DNA of 64,000 nucleotides from Rhodocyclaceae bacterium (lineage in GTDB: Bacteria > Pseudomonadota > Gammaproteobacteria > Burkholderiales > Rhodocyclaceae). A program made the position numbers and the translations under genes. Shown piece by piece: positions 16,553-27,200 of this stretch. The stretch covers positions 1-64,000 of the forward strand of contig JAGRFX010000002.1 of the NCBI GenBank assembly GCA_020445805.1, given 5' to 3'. The notes below the pieces were generated by a model. It was not told the DNA's origin. It did no database searches and saw only the letters and a list, made by a program, of their open reading frames with translations. Position 1 is the stretch's first letter; every line of letters starts with the position of its first letter.

Positions 16553-19500
16553 ATGAATCTCTCCAAGTTCTTCATCGACCGCCCGATCTTCGCCGGCGTG
16601 CTGTCGCTCCTGATCCTGCTCTCCGGCCTGATCGCCATGGGCGGGCTGCCGATTTCCGAGTACCCCGAGGTGGTACCGCCCTCGGTGGTGGTGCGCGCCC
16701 AGTACCCCGGCGCCAACCCCAGGGTCATCGCGGAAACCGTCGCCACCCCGCTGGAGGAGGCCATCAACGGGGTCGAGGACATGCTGTACATGGCCAGCCA
16801 GGCCACCACCGACGGCCTGCTGACCCTGACCGTCACCTTCCGGCTCGGCACCGATCCGGACACCGCCCAGCAGCTCATCCAGAACCGGGTGGCCCAGGCC
16901 GAGGCCCGCCTGCCCGAGGAGGTGCGCCGCCTGGGCGTGACCACCGTCAAGAGCTCGCCGGACCTCACGATGGTGGTGCACCTGCTGTCGAAGAACGGCC
17001 GCTACGACATGACCTACCTGCGCAACTACGCGGTGCTCAATGTCAAGGACCGGCTGGCGCGGGTGCCGGGGGTCGGCCAGGTGCTGCTGTTCGGCTCCGG
17101 CGACTACGCGATGCGCGTCTGGCTCGACCCGCAGAAGGTCGCCCAGCGCGGGCTGTCGGCCAGCGACGTGGTGGCCGCGATCCGCAGCCAGAACGTGCAG
17201 GCCGCCGCCGGCGTCGTGGGCGCCTCGCCCGGCCTGCCCGGGGTCGACCTGCAGCTCTCCATCAATGCCCAGGGCCGGCTCAGCAACGAGGAGGAGTTCG
17301 GCGACATCATCGTCAAGAGCGGCGCCGACGGCGCGGTGACCCGCCTGCGCGACATCGCCCGGCTCGAGCTCGGCGCGGCCGACTACTCGCTGCGTTCGCT
17401 GCTCGACAACAAGGACGCGGTGGCGGTGCCCATCTTCGCCGCGCCCGGCTCAAACGCCATCGAGATCTCCGACGGGGTGCGCGCCACCATGGCCGAGATC
17501 CGCAAGACCATGCCCGAGGGCGTGGACTACGAGATCGTCTACGACCCGACCCAGTTCGTGCGCGCCTCCATCGAATCGGTGGTGCATACCCTGCTCGAGG
17601 CCATCGCCCTGGTGGTGCTGGTGGTGATCCTGTTCCTCCAGACCTGGCGCGCGTCAATCATTCCGCTGCTGGCTGTGCCGGTCTCGGTGATCGGCACCTT
17701 CGGCGTGATGTACGCCTTCGGCTTCTCGATCAATGCCCTCTCCCTGTTCGGCCTGGTGCTGGCCATCGGCATCGTGGTGGACGACGCGATCGTCGTGGTC
17801 GAGAACGTGGAGCGCAACATCGAGGCCGGCCTGTCCCCGCGGGAGGCCAGCTACCGGGCCATGCGCGAGGTCTCCGGGCCCATCATCGCCATCGCCCTGG
17901 TGCTGATCGCGGTCTTCGTGCCGCTGGCCTTCATCAGCGGCCTCACCGGCCAGTTCTATCGGCAGTTCGCGCTCACCATCGCCATCTCGACGGTGATCTC
18001 GGCCATCAACTCGCTGACCCTCTCGCCAGCCCTGGCCGCGCTGCTGCTGAAGAGCCACGACGCCCCCAGGGACTGGCTGACCCGCGCCATGGACGCGGTG
18101 CTGGGGCCCATCTTCCGCGCCTTCAACCGCCTCTTCTCGCGCGGCGCGACCGCCTACAGCGACGGGGTCGGACGGGCCATCGGACGCAAGTCGGCCATGC
18201 TCGGCCTCTACCTTCTGCTGGCGGCGGCCACGGCCGGACTCTTCGAGGCGGTGCCCAAGGGTTTCGTGCCGGCCCAGGACAAGCAGTACCTGATCGGCTT
18301 TGCCCAGCTGCCGGACGGCGCCACCCTCGACCGCACGGAGGAGGTAATCCGCCGGATGGGCGAGATCGCCATGCAGGATCCCGGCGTGGAGCACGCGGTG
18401 GCTTTCCCGGGCCTGTCGATCAACGGCTTCACCAACAGCTCCAACTCCGGCATCGTCTTCACGCCGCTGAAGTCCTTCGACGAGCGCCGAGGCGCCGACC
18501 AGAGCGCCGCCGCCATCGCCGGCCGGCTCAACCAGGCCTTCAGCCAGATCCAGGACGCCTTCATCGTCATCTTCCCGCCGCCGCCGGTCCAGGGGCTGGG
18601 CACCACGGGCGGCTTCAAGCTGCAGCTGGAGGACCGCGGGTCGCTCGGCTTCGAGGCCCTCGACGCCGCCACCAAGGCCTTCATGGCCAAGGCCGCCCAG
18701 GCACCGGAGCTGGCCGGCCTGTTCACCAGCTTCCAGGTGAACGTGCCGCAGCTCTTCGCCGATCTCGACCGGACCCGCGCGCGCCAGCTCGGCGTGGCGG
18801 TGACGGACGTCTTCGACACCCTGCAGATCTACCTGGGCAGCCTGTATGTGAATGACTTCAACCGCTTCGGCCGGACCTACTCCGTGCGGGTCCAGGCGGA
18901 CGCCCCGTACCGGGCCCGCGCCGAGAACATCGGCCAGCTCGAGGTGCGCTCCGCCAGCGGCGAGATGGTGCCGCTCTCGGCCCTGCTGACCGTGTCGAGC
19001 AGCTTCGGTCCCGAGCGCGCCATGCGCTACAACGGCTTCCTGTCCGCCGACATCAACGGCGGCCCGGCGCCGGGCTACTCCTCGGGACAGGCCCGGGAGG
19101 CGGTGGAGCGGATTGCCGCCGAGACGCTGCCGGCCGGCATCCACTACGAGTGGACCGAGCTGACCTACCAGGAGATTCTGGCCGGCAACTCGGCGGTGGT
19201 GGTGTATCCGCTCGCGATCCTGCTGGTGTTCCTGGTGCTGGCAGCCCTTTACGAGAGCCTGGCCCTGCCCCTGGCGATCCTGCTGATCGTGCCGATGAGC
19301 CTGTTCGCCGCCATGACCGGGGTGTGGCTCAGCCACGGCGACAACAACGTGTTCACCCAGATCGGTCTGATGGTGCTGGTGGGGCTGTCGGCCAAGAACG
19401 CGATCCTGATCGTCGAGTTCGCCCGCGAACTGGAATTCGCCGGCCGCAGCCCCCTGGCCGCGGCGATCGAAGCCAGCCGGCTGCGCCTGCGACCGATCCT

Positions 19501-19783
19501 GATGACCTCGATGGCGTTCATCATGGGTGTGCTGCCGCTGGTGCTCGCCACCGGGGCCGGCTCCGAGATGCGCGCCGCCATGGGCATCGCGGTGTTCTCC
19601 GGAATGATCGGGGTGACCGCCTTCGGCCTGTTCCTGACCCCCCTGTTCTACGTGCTGGTGCGCCGCCTCGCCGGCAACCGGCCCCTCAAGCTGCATGGGC
19701 ACGAGGCCCATGCGGACGGCTTCGCCGGCAGCGGCGGCGCCCTCTCGCCCAACCCGGCAGCCCCGCTGTCGAGCAAAGTCTGA
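16553..19783 (+). CDS. RND multidrug efflux permease (MexF/BpeF/CeoB type)
   Basis: 1076 residues from the ATG at 16553 (MNLSKFFIDRPIFAGVLS, the canonical HAE1 start; the longer upstream frame is rejected). Twelve transmembrane segments and two large periplasmic loops are visible. GIVVDDAIVVVENVERN in TM4 carries the two proton-relay aspartates, and GLSAKNAILIVEFA in TM10 carries the Lys. Length and the GLPISEYPEVVPPSVVVRAQYPGANP region place it near MexF. It is the proton-driven pump of the operon. Confidence 0.96.
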   Translation: MNLSKFFIDRPIFAGVLSLLILLSGLIAMGGLPISEYPEVVPPSVVVRAQYPGANPRVIAETVATPLEEAINGVEDMLYMASQATTDGLLTLTVTFRLGTDPDTAQQLIQNRVAQAEARLPEEVRRLGVTTVKSSPDLTMVVHLLSKNGRYDMTYLRNYAVLNVKDRLARVPGVGQVLLFGSGDYAMRVWLDPQKVAQRGLSASDVVAAIRSQNVQAAAGVVGASPGLPGVDLQLSINAQGRLSNEEEFGDIIVKSGADGAVTRLRDIARLELGAADYSLRSLLDNKDAVAVPIFAAPGSNAIEISDGVRATMAEIRKTMPEGVDYEIVYDPTQFVRASIESVVHTLLEAIALVVLVVILFLQTWRASIIPLLAVPVSVIGTFGVMYAFGFSINALSLFGLVLAIGIVVDDAIVVVENVERNIEAGLSPREASYRAMREVSGPIIAIALVLIAVFVPLAFISGLTGQFYRQFALTIAISTVISAINSLTLSPALAALLLKSHDAPRDWLTRAMDAVLGPIFRAFNRLFSRGATAYSDGVGRAIGRKSAMLGLYLLLAAATAGLFEAVPKGFVPAQDKQYLIGFAQLPDGATLDRTEEVIRRMGEIAMQDPGVEHAVAFPGLSINGFTNSSNSGIVFTPLKSFDERRGADQSAAAIAGRLNQAFSQIQDAFIVIFPPPPVQGLGTTGGFKLQLEDRGSLGFEALDAATKAFMAKAAQAPELAGLFTSFQVNVPQLFADLDRTRARQLGVAVTDVFDTLQIYLGSLYVNDFNRFGRTYSVRVQADAPYRARAENIGQLEVRSASGEMVPLSALLTVSSSFGPERAMRYNGFLSADINGGPAPGYSSGQAREAVERIAAETLPAGIHYEWTELTYQEILAGNSAVVVYPLAILLVFLVLAALYESLALPLAILLIVPMSLFAAMTGVWLSHGDNNVFTQIGLMVLVGLSAKNAILIVEFARELEFAGRSPLAAAIEASRLRLRPILMTSMAFIMGVLPLVLATGAGSEMRAAMGIAVFSGMIGVTAFGLFLTPLFYVLVRRLAGNRPLKLHGHEAHADGFAGSGGALSPNPAAPLSSKV

Positions 19784-19802
19784 CCCTGGAGGCGACACCA
19801 CC

Positions 19803-21248
19803 ATGACACGCTTCAAGCCCTATCTGGCGCCGATCCTCGCCGCCCTCGTGCTGGTCGGCTGCGCCACGGCGCCCACCATCGAGCCCTCGGCGCTGCCGAG
19901 CATTCCGTCCATCTTCAAGGAAGGCGACGGCCGCTTCACCCAGACCGCCCCGGCCAGCGTCGCGCCTCGGGGAGCCTGGTGGACCAGCTTCGAGGACCCC
20001 ACGCTCGATGCGCTCCAGGCCCGGGCCACCGAGCGCAACAATGGGCTCCAGCAGGCGGTGGCGCGCCTCGCCCGGGCTCGGGCCCTGGCCCGTGCCAGCG
20101 ACGCCGACCGCGCCCCCCAGCTCGGGCTCGGTGGCCAGCTGACCCGCCAGGGCGGCGGCCTGGCCCGCGCCAGCGGCACCGACGGCAACCTGGGCAGCCT
20201 CGGCGCCAACCTCGCCTACGAGCTCGACCTGTTCGGGCGCCTGTCCGAAGCCGCGCACGCCGCGCGCCTCGACGCCGAGGCCCAGGAAGCCCTGCTGACC
20301 GATGCGCGGCTGCTGGTCCAGGCCGACGTGGCCCAGACCTACCTGGCCCTGCGCGCGCTCGACGCCGAGCGCACCATGGTGCGGGAGACCGTGGCCGCCT
20401 ATCGCGACACCCTCGACCTGACCGAGCGCCGCTTTGCGGCCGGCGACGTGGCCGAGTTGGAGGTGGCCCGCGTTCGCACCGAGCTCGCCGCCACCGAATC
20501 GGACGCCTTCGCGCTGGACCGGCGCCGCGCCGAACTGGAGCACGCCCTGGCCCTGCTGCTGGGCGAGGCGGCCTCCGACTTCAGCCTGCCCGAGGCCGAC
20601 TGGCAGACTGCCCTGCCCACCATCCCGGCCGGGGTGCCGAGCACGGTGCTGACGCGCCGCCCGGACATCGCCGCCGCCCAGCACGCCCTGCTCGCCGCCC
20701 AGGCCCGGGTCGGCGTGGCCCGGACCGCGTGGTTCCCCAACATCGCGCTGACCGCCCAGGGCGGCTATGCGTCCTCGGACCTGGGCGAGCTGTTCACCTG
20801 GTCGGCCCGCTCCTGGGGCATCGGCGCGCTGCTGGCGCTGCCGATCTTCGACGGCGGCCGCCGCGATGCCGCCCTGCAGGCCGCCGCGGCGGATCTCGAC
20901 GGGGCGCTCGCCCGCTACCGGGAGCAGGTGCTGGTGGCCTTCCGCGACGTGGAAGACCAGCTCGCCTCCCTGCGCCTGCTGACCCAGCAGGCCACCGCCC
21001 AGTCCCGCGCCGTGGATTCGGCCGTCCGCGCCACGGTGCTGTCCGACCACCGCTACCGCAACGGCCTGGTCAGCCAGCTCGACCTGCTCGACGCCCGCCG
21101 CTCCGAACTCGCCAACCGCCGCGCGGCCCTGCAGGTACGCGCTGCCCGCTTCCAGGCCACCGTCGGCCTGATCCGGGCCCTGGGCGGCAGCTGGGCGCCC
21201 CCGGCCGAGGGCCTCGCGGGTGCCGGTCCTGCCGGCGCTTCGGGCTGA
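19803..21248 (+). CDS. outer membrane factor of the RND operon (NodT/OprM-type lipoprotein)
   Basis: 481 residues from the ATG at 19803, 15 nt after a GGAGGCGAC ribosome site. The signal peptide ends in the lipobox LVGC, so it is a lipoprotein like OprM/OprN. The two TolC-like repeats are seen in AYELDLFGRLSEAAHAARLDAEAQ with LTRRPDIAAAQHALLAAQARVGVARTAWFPNIALTA-type motifs. It provides the exit duct for the pump. The tRNA-derived repeat and its hairpin terminator follow after 38 nt. Confidence 0.94.
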   Translation: MTRFKPYLAPILAALVLVGCATAPTIEPSALPSIPSIFKEGDGRFTQTAPASVAPRGAWWTSFEDPTLDALQARATERNNGLQQAVARLARARALARASDADRAPQLGLGGQLTRQGGGLARASGTDGNLGSLGANLAYELDLFGRLSEAAHAARLDAEAQEALLTDARLLVQADVAQTYLALRALDAERTMVRETVAAYRDTLDLTERRFAAGDVAELEVARVRTELAATESDAFALDRRRAELEHALALLLGEAASDFSLPEADWQTALPTIPAGVPSTVLTRRPDIAAAQHALLAAQARVGVARTAWFPNIALTAQGGYASSDLGELFTWSARSWGIGALLALPIFDGGRRDAALQAAAADLDGALARYREQVLVAFRDVEDQLASLRLLTQQATAQSRAVDSAVRATVLSDHRYRNGLVSQLDLLDARRSELANRRAALQVRAARFQATVGLIRALGGSWAPPAEGLAGAGPAGASG

Positions 21249-21286
21249 CGGTCCACGCGGGGCCCGCGAAGCCGCTCCGGAAAAAG

Positions 21287-21360
21287 AAAATGGGTTAGGC
21301 CGTGAAGGCCTAACCCATTGATGTTTTGGCGCGCCCGAGACGATTCGAACGTCCGACCCC
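21287..21360. repeat. left attachment-site repeat (attL)
   Basis: 74 bp identical to 60885-60958. It holds the tRNA terminator hairpin and the last 34 nt of tRNA-Arg(CCG), including CCA at 21327-21329. Similarity continues as CTTCGGAGG to 21369, but with a 3-nt gap relative to the intact tRNA (the bases TGC of the anticodon stem are absent), so this copy is a 3' fragment of about 43 nt and cannot be a functional tRNA. Confidence 0.9.
21289..21319. terminator. strong intrinsic terminator in attL, downstream of the OMF gene
   Basis: A perfect 13-bp stem (AATGGGTTAGGCC / GGCCTAACCCATT) with loop GTGAA is followed on the + strand by GATGTTTT. It lies 40 nt after the outer membrane factor stop and can end the RND operon. 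The same hairpin follows the intact tRNA on the minus strand at the right end. Confidence 0.8.
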
Positions 21361-21581
21361 CTTCGGAGGATAGGGTAGGTCCACGGTTTCCTGCCACACC
21401 ACGCTACGCAATTCGGCGTTAAGCCAGTAAATACGTAGCCTTTCAGGCAACCGATGTCTTCATATCGCTATCGCGTTCTGACATAGAAAATCTAAAAAAT
21501 ACGCTTAGTGCCGGAATCCTGATGCAGTAACATTGCGCGACCGGTGACTCCTGCCCTCCCCGTGGCCACGAGCCCAACCGG

Positions 21582-24272
21582 ATGGAGCGCGCAGTGGAGA
21601 AGCTCAGCTTTGAACCGCCAGCGTCCGCGCCCGCGCACCTCGCGCTGCTGGCCGCCGCGTCGAGGCACGGGCTCGATGCTGACGCACTCCGCCGGCTATT
21701 GTGGCTCGTCAACGCGCACCCACGACTCATCGCCCACGCTCAGACGTTCCGAAATATTGGCAGCCTGCTCGCCCAAGCCACTTTCGAGCCGACTGCGCTC
21801 CACTGGGCGGGTCAGTGGCGCGCCGACACCGCCGCTTGGTCTGACCTGTGCGACTGGATGGATCGTGATCGCACTCGCCTCTCACACATGGCCCGTCTTG
21901 ACGAGTTCGACCGCCAGCCCAGACGTCCGGACGATCACCCGCACCTGCACCAGGGCGTGACGCGTCACGGCATTGTGGCTGCCCTCTGGAACACGCCCCA
22001 GCCGAACGCCGAAGGACAGACGTCCAGTCGCTATCTCGAACTTCAGGGCCACCTTCTGGCGGCCTGCATCGAGAGCCGGTATCGCCTCAGCACACAGGCC
22101 TTCTACGAGGAATACGATGGCGAGCGCGAGCTGCCGATCGCGCCCATTCGCAGCTCGGCCGTAAGTCCGGCCGTCCGCGAGTTCTCGCTCGCAAGTTACG
22201 CGCCGATCGTCGGCGCCTTCCCGATTGCACCCGACACGCCAACCTTCGCCACATCACTCGCCACCTTCGAGCCGCCCCTCGGCGCGCTGACCGCCCGGAG
22301 CCCCGAGCACGCGCAGCGGGTGCGCGTCTATGTGAGTGCAATCCGTCTCTATTTTCAGCGCTTCGCGCAGGTCCTCCGTGGCTGGACGCCACCGCAGGCG
22401 CGCCGCCGCGGCTGGGGCGGAAGCGGCCGCAAGGCTCGCCATCCCGGATACGTCGCCTACCTGCCGGACAGCGGCGTCTTCGAGGAAGCACGGGAGGTCA
22501 GCGGCGATCCGGACATCCACCGCCCGGCCGGCCAGCGGATCTATGTCGGCGGGGGTGGAAGCAGCAGCGCCGAGGATGATCTCGAGCGCTCGGGCGTGGC
22601 ACCCCAGGAGGACCTTCGGCCGATACTGGAGCTCTTTACAGTCGAGGAGTTGCGGGGGAGGTTCTTGCAGCTCCAGCGGCAGCGTCAGGCCCTGGAGGCA
22701 CGGGCACAGACGCTCACCTTCGACTACGCCCGACTCACGCCCAGCGAGTTGCGCGCCGTCTGGCTGACCTGCTGCCGATCTATCGATGCGTACCTGCAAA
22801 GTCCGGCACCCACGCCATCCGACCTGCGGCGCGCCGAGGCCGGACTGGCACTGCAGTTGTCACTCACGTTCGGCCAACCGCTCGAGACCATCCGCACACT
22901 CGAGCTGGATTGGCTGACCCCTGATTCGACAATCAGTCGCGAGCCCGTCGACTCCATCGAAACGGCCAAACCCACTCCGGCCCTGATCATCGAATCGCCC
23001 ACGGTTGGAGCATTCGACGGCGCGCGGGTAATCGGCCTTCGACTGCCCGTGATCATGCCGGACTATCGCAGCGAACTGCCCGATGAGCTGGACGACATCA
23101 ATCGCGAATCGGCCGACGAGTTCGTGCTGCCGGAGCGACTCGGCATCGGCGACAAGGTCCTCAAATTCCTGCGCCGGCGGACAGGCCCACCCGGGAACTC
23201 CTGGCGATTCCATCCTCAGATTCTCGGAAGTGCCTCCGCCTTGCTGGGGAACCTGGGTTCCGCGCGCCTGACGCACGAGAAGATCGCCCGCTGCCTTGGC
23301 GCGATAATCACCGAATCGTCAGGCGACCAGACATTGGCGTGGATCACGACCGCGGCGCAGCGCATGAGGAACGAGCCGCGCATGCACTACACGAGGCATC
23401 GTCTTGATCGCGTCCTCGACGCACATTTCAAGGCCACGCTGCGCCTCGCCCGGTTACTCGAATTGCCCCCGCCGCGGCGCCCGCTGGGCGCCGCCGACGA
23501 CCCGGAGCGACATACCTGGGTCGGCGCGCGCTTCGTGATGCAGCGCGATGCGGCGCGCGAGCTGATCACGTCGCTGGTCAAAGGTCTGTCGACCCGACGC
23601 ATGGACCGCGAGGATCTGGTCCGGTGCGTGCAGTATCACAATCGATTCGTGCTCTACACGGTGCTCTACCAATCGCTCGCCACTTCGGCGCGCGCCACCC
23701 GCAGTCCCGACCGGCTGTTCCGTCACTGGTACGAGACCCGCGCGGTGGATGGCGATGGGATCATCGCGCCGCTTTCCGACAAGGACGACGCGAGCCAAAG
23801 TCGCGCGCGACTCGCACTCCTGCCAAGTGGCCTGGCGCGTCAGTTCGAGAACCTGGATGCCCACGTCGAGTACCTGCGCGCCAGCACGAAGTTCGGCGCG
23901 CCGATCCGGCATTCGTCCGGTGGCGCAGGCGCCTTCACTCTCCTCAGGTCTGCATTCGAGAGCCAGGAGCTTACGCCCGAGTGGATTACCGCCGCCCTCA
24001 ATGAATGGTTCGGCTATCCCATCCCGGCCAACTGGCATCGTGCCTTTCTGCGCACCGAACTGCTGGCGCGCCGCTGTCCCGTCGAAGCGATCGATGCCTT
24101 CATGGGTCATAGCAATCTCGGCGAAAGTCCGTTCAGTCCCTATTCCACATTCGACTACCGGCGCTACCGCAGGATCATCCTTGAGCGCCTGGCCGACATC
24201 CATGAAGACCTTGGCCTCGTCCCTGTCGCCAGCCGTCTCATTCCGTTCGCCAAGCGGGGCAAGGCGACATGA
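21582..24272 (+). CDS. large tyrosine-recombinase-like protein, catalytically divergent
   Basis: 896 residues, first gene inside the left end of the island. Most of the length matches no domain I recognise. The C terminus looks like a tyrosine recombinase catalytic end: NWHRAFLRTELL (His-x-x-Arg-like), AFMGHSNLGESPFSPYSTFDYRRY (Gly-His and a Tyr). The upstream box expected to hold the first catalytic Arg reads LTFGQPLETIRTLELDW, with no Arg at the usual place after Gly. The stop overlaps the next gene by 4 nt (ATGA). It probably acts with its neighbour as a paired recombinase, but an accessory structural role is also possible. Confidence 0.65.
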   Translation: MERAVEKLSFEPPASAPAHLALLAAASRHGLDADALRRLLWLVNAHPRLIAHAQTFRNIGSLLAQATFEPTALHWAGQWRADTAAWSDLCDWMDRDRTRLSHMARLDEFDRQPRRPDDHPHLHQGVTRHGIVAALWNTPQPNAEGQTSSRYLELQGHLLAACIESRYRLSTQAFYEEYDGERELPIAPIRSSAVSPAVREFSLASYAPIVGAFPIAPDTPTFATSLATFEPPLGALTARSPEHAQRVRVYVSAIRLYFQRFAQVLRGWTPPQARRRGWGGSGRKARHPGYVAYLPDSGVFEEAREVSGDPDIHRPAGQRIYVGGGGSSSAEDDLERSGVAPQEDLRPILELFTVEELRGRFLQLQRQRQALEARAQTLTFDYARLTPSELRAVWLTCCRSIDAYLQSPAPTPSDLRRAEAGLALQLSLTFGQPLETIRTLELDWLTPDSTISREPVDSIETAKPTPALIIESPTVGAFDGARVIGLRLPVIMPDYRSELPDELDDINRESADEFVLPERLGIGDKVLKFLRRRTGPPGNSWRFHPQILGSASALLGNLGSARLTHEKIARCLGAIITESSGDQTLAWITTAAQRMRNEPRMHYTRHRLDRVLDAHFKATLRLARLLELPPPRRPLGAADDPERHTWVGARFVMQRDAARELITSLVKGLSTRRMDREDLVRCVQYHNRFVLYTVLYQSLATSARATRSPDRLFRHWYETRAVDGDGIIAPLSDKDDASQSRARLALLPSGLARQFENLDAHVEYLRASTKFGAPIRHSSGGAGAFTLLRSAFESQELTPEWITAALNEWFGYPIPANWHRAFLRTELLARRCPVEAIDAFMGHSNLGESPFSPYSTFDYRRYRRIILERLADIHEDLGLVPVASRLIPFAKRGKAT

Positions 24273-27200
24273 TCGACAACGCCGTTCTGCGAGCCTGGCG
24301 CGCCGCGCTCAAATCGGCCGCACCGCGGCGCCGAGCACAGGCGGAACCTCTGTTCGCCTTTCTCAGTCTGCTCGACAACCCCTATGCACGGGTGCTGTCC
24401 GAGCACCCCCTCGAAGCAGTGACAGCGCGCGATGCACGTGAACTCGAGCACGCCGTCGTCGCGCAACACGCCGATGGTGCGCTGGACCCACAGGGCGCGG
24501 CGGACTGGCTGGGTTTGATTCACGCAGTCCGACGCAAGCTCGACCCGGGCGGCAACACGCTCCCCCCGACGCGGCTCGCCGCAGCCTTTCCACCACAGAC
24601 GAGCCCGTTCGCGCCGGGCCACATGGAACTCGCCGACCTCGGCGCGCTATGGCGCGAGGCACTTACCGTCTGGATCCGGCGCTCGTCAATTGAGGCCTTA
24701 CACGACGAGTGGGCCGCTGCGATTCTGCTCAGCAGCGTGTTCTTCGGCGCACTGCTCGACCCGACCAAACTGCGCGGCCTGCTCGATCGTATCAACCGGC
24801 ACGAACTGCCTGCCGTGGCGCCTGCATGCCGAACCTTCGAGTTCGACCTTCCCTACCAGGGGCTAGGCAATTACCACCTGCAGCGATGGGCATTGGACCC
24901 GATCACGGAGATGCTGCTCTACCGCCTGCCGACTTCGGTTAAACCGATCGGCGAGAAGACTGCCGTTCAGGGCTTCGCGGAAATCCTGGCGGGCCCCGGA
25001 TTTGATATCGATATGCCGAAGGGCCTCCGGCATCTGGTCGATTGTGCAAGCGCTGACTGGCGGACGCGCGCCGCGCCGGTCGAGCTTCAGACGAGTCAAA
25101 GGGCGATACAGTCCCACGCGTTCCATGGACTGACCTGGGCGCGGTTTGCCGGGCGTGATTTGTCGTCCTGCAGCGCGCAGCTGACCGAATCAGAGGGGCT
25201 CCCGCACATCGAGGACGCATTCGTCGAGGCCATGGACGAGTTGCGCGTCCTGCATCCGTGGCTCGAGCCGCTCCTCGATGCAATCGCGCTGCAGACACGG
25301 GAACTGGCGAGCGCCGCCATATCCGAACTACGCACGGACTGGAGCGAGAACGCCACTTCGTGCATCTACCTCGACTGGGTGGACGCGGAACTTTTCGGGC
25401 GCAGCGCGTCGGGCAAATCGATTTCGATCGAATCGGTGCGCGAGCGGGTCGGCACGGCTTTGCCCCTGCTGCTCGCCGCGCTCGGCGACACCAACCCGGC
25501 CAAGCTCGACACCCAGCAGCTCGAGGACATCTATTCGGAGCTCACATCGGCGGGGGTGTCCGGCCAGCAGCTGATTCACCTGGTTGCCGGCCTGCGGGAT
25601 TTCCACGCCCATCTGCGTACGAGGTTCAACAAGGCGCCGATCTCGAACGAGCGCGAGGTGTTCGGCGAGGAAGGAGAGCTGTTGCCAGTCGATGCCAACC
25701 TGCCGAGCTTCGACGATTTCGAGGCCGCCAGGGCCTGGCTCGATCAGCAGGTTGCCAAGCGGGTCGATCCGGAGATGATCGCGACAGCCCAGTTGGTCAT
25801 GATCCTCGCGTTCCGGCTGGGTCTGAGGCGCATGGAAATCTTTGGATTGAGGATTGGTGACGTCCATCTCCACGGGCGGATGATGATCATCGTCTGTCCG
25901 CATTTGAAGCGTCGCCTGAAGACGCTCAACGCCACACGCATGCTGCCGGCCTATGCCTTTCTGTCACGTGAGGAGGCTGCCCTTGTAGAGCGCTGGATCG
26001 CGAATCGGCTCGACTCGATCCGCTCAGCCGACGAACCGGAGTCCGACGTACGCTACCTGTTTGCCGAGTTTGCGGGGAAGAGTCCGCTTTCGTGGGTCGA
26101 CCGGGTCTGCGCCCTGGTGTGCTCGGCCATCCGGGCCGTGACCTGCGACAAGCGGCTCTTTCTGCACCATTTCCGACATGCTTTCGGAACCTGGACCTAC
26201 CTGAGACTGCGCGCGGCCGAGTTTCCCGAACTCGTCGCGCACTTCGAGCACATGCCGCTCACGGCCAGCGCCCTACGATCGGGCCGGCGTCTGACGGTCC
26301 ATCTATTAGGTCGAGCGACACCCCCGCAGCGCGCCGGCACCCAATGCGTCGCGCGACTACTTGGTCACTCGGGCGCACTCGTCTCCCTCTGCCACTACAT
26401 CCACGCGACCGATCTTGTGCTCGGCGCGATCGCCGCTCGAGAGGTCCGGTTGGTGGATTCCTCCGTTCTCGTTGCTGCCTCCGGGCTCAGTTCATCGGCC
26501 GCTTACGAGGCGCTCGGGCGAGGCATCGATACCCTGCTGACGAGCTGTCGGCAGAAAGTTATGCGATCCACACATCCGCCCGCCGAATCGGCACCACCTG
26601 CGATCACCTCCCGGGGCCGTGGGCGTCCTCGAAAGGCGCCGCCGCATGAGGCGCCAGGCTGGATTTCACTCGAACGTGTGCTCGAGGTTCTGCATCTCGG
26701 ATTCGACAGGAAATTCGACGCAGGCGCGATCGCGGATATCGTTGCCATCACCGCGGCCGAGGTGGAGACGATGCTCGCATCGGGCCGGAAATGGGCGCCT
26801 CAACTTGCCCTGACCGATGCGCAGGGTGAGGTCAGCGCGCCACACACCTTTCGGGGGGATGCCGAGCGGGCGTTCCTGCGCAGGATCGAACCGCTACTAG
26901 CCGACATGCGCGACCGCGCGCCGGGCCTGTATCGGTCGGGGCTCGAACTGCATCTGGAAAACCTCGACCGGAAGACCTGGGACACGGTATTTCATGGAAA
27001 GGCATACCAGGCCGAACTCAAGACTTACCTGCGATTTCTGAAATCCCTCGGGCTCGATGCCGCCGAATTTCAGTGGGTCGTGCGACACCCGCCAACTGAC
27101 CAACCCCCTCGGCTGCTACTCCCCAACTGGGCCAACAGGGCCTATCCCAAATGGTCGCCCGAACATGTGCGGCGCATCGGGCCGCTCAATCTCGAGCGCC

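Noticed and set aside
16525..18855. 776-codon + frame overlapping the RND pump
   Set aside because: Same strand but shifted frame; the pump frame has twelve membrane segments and all RND motifs.
21327..21369. A second tRNA-Arg gene at the left island end
   Set aside because: Only the 3' part (CCA to the anticodon loop) is present with a 3-nt deletion; no D arm or 5' acceptor strand follows.
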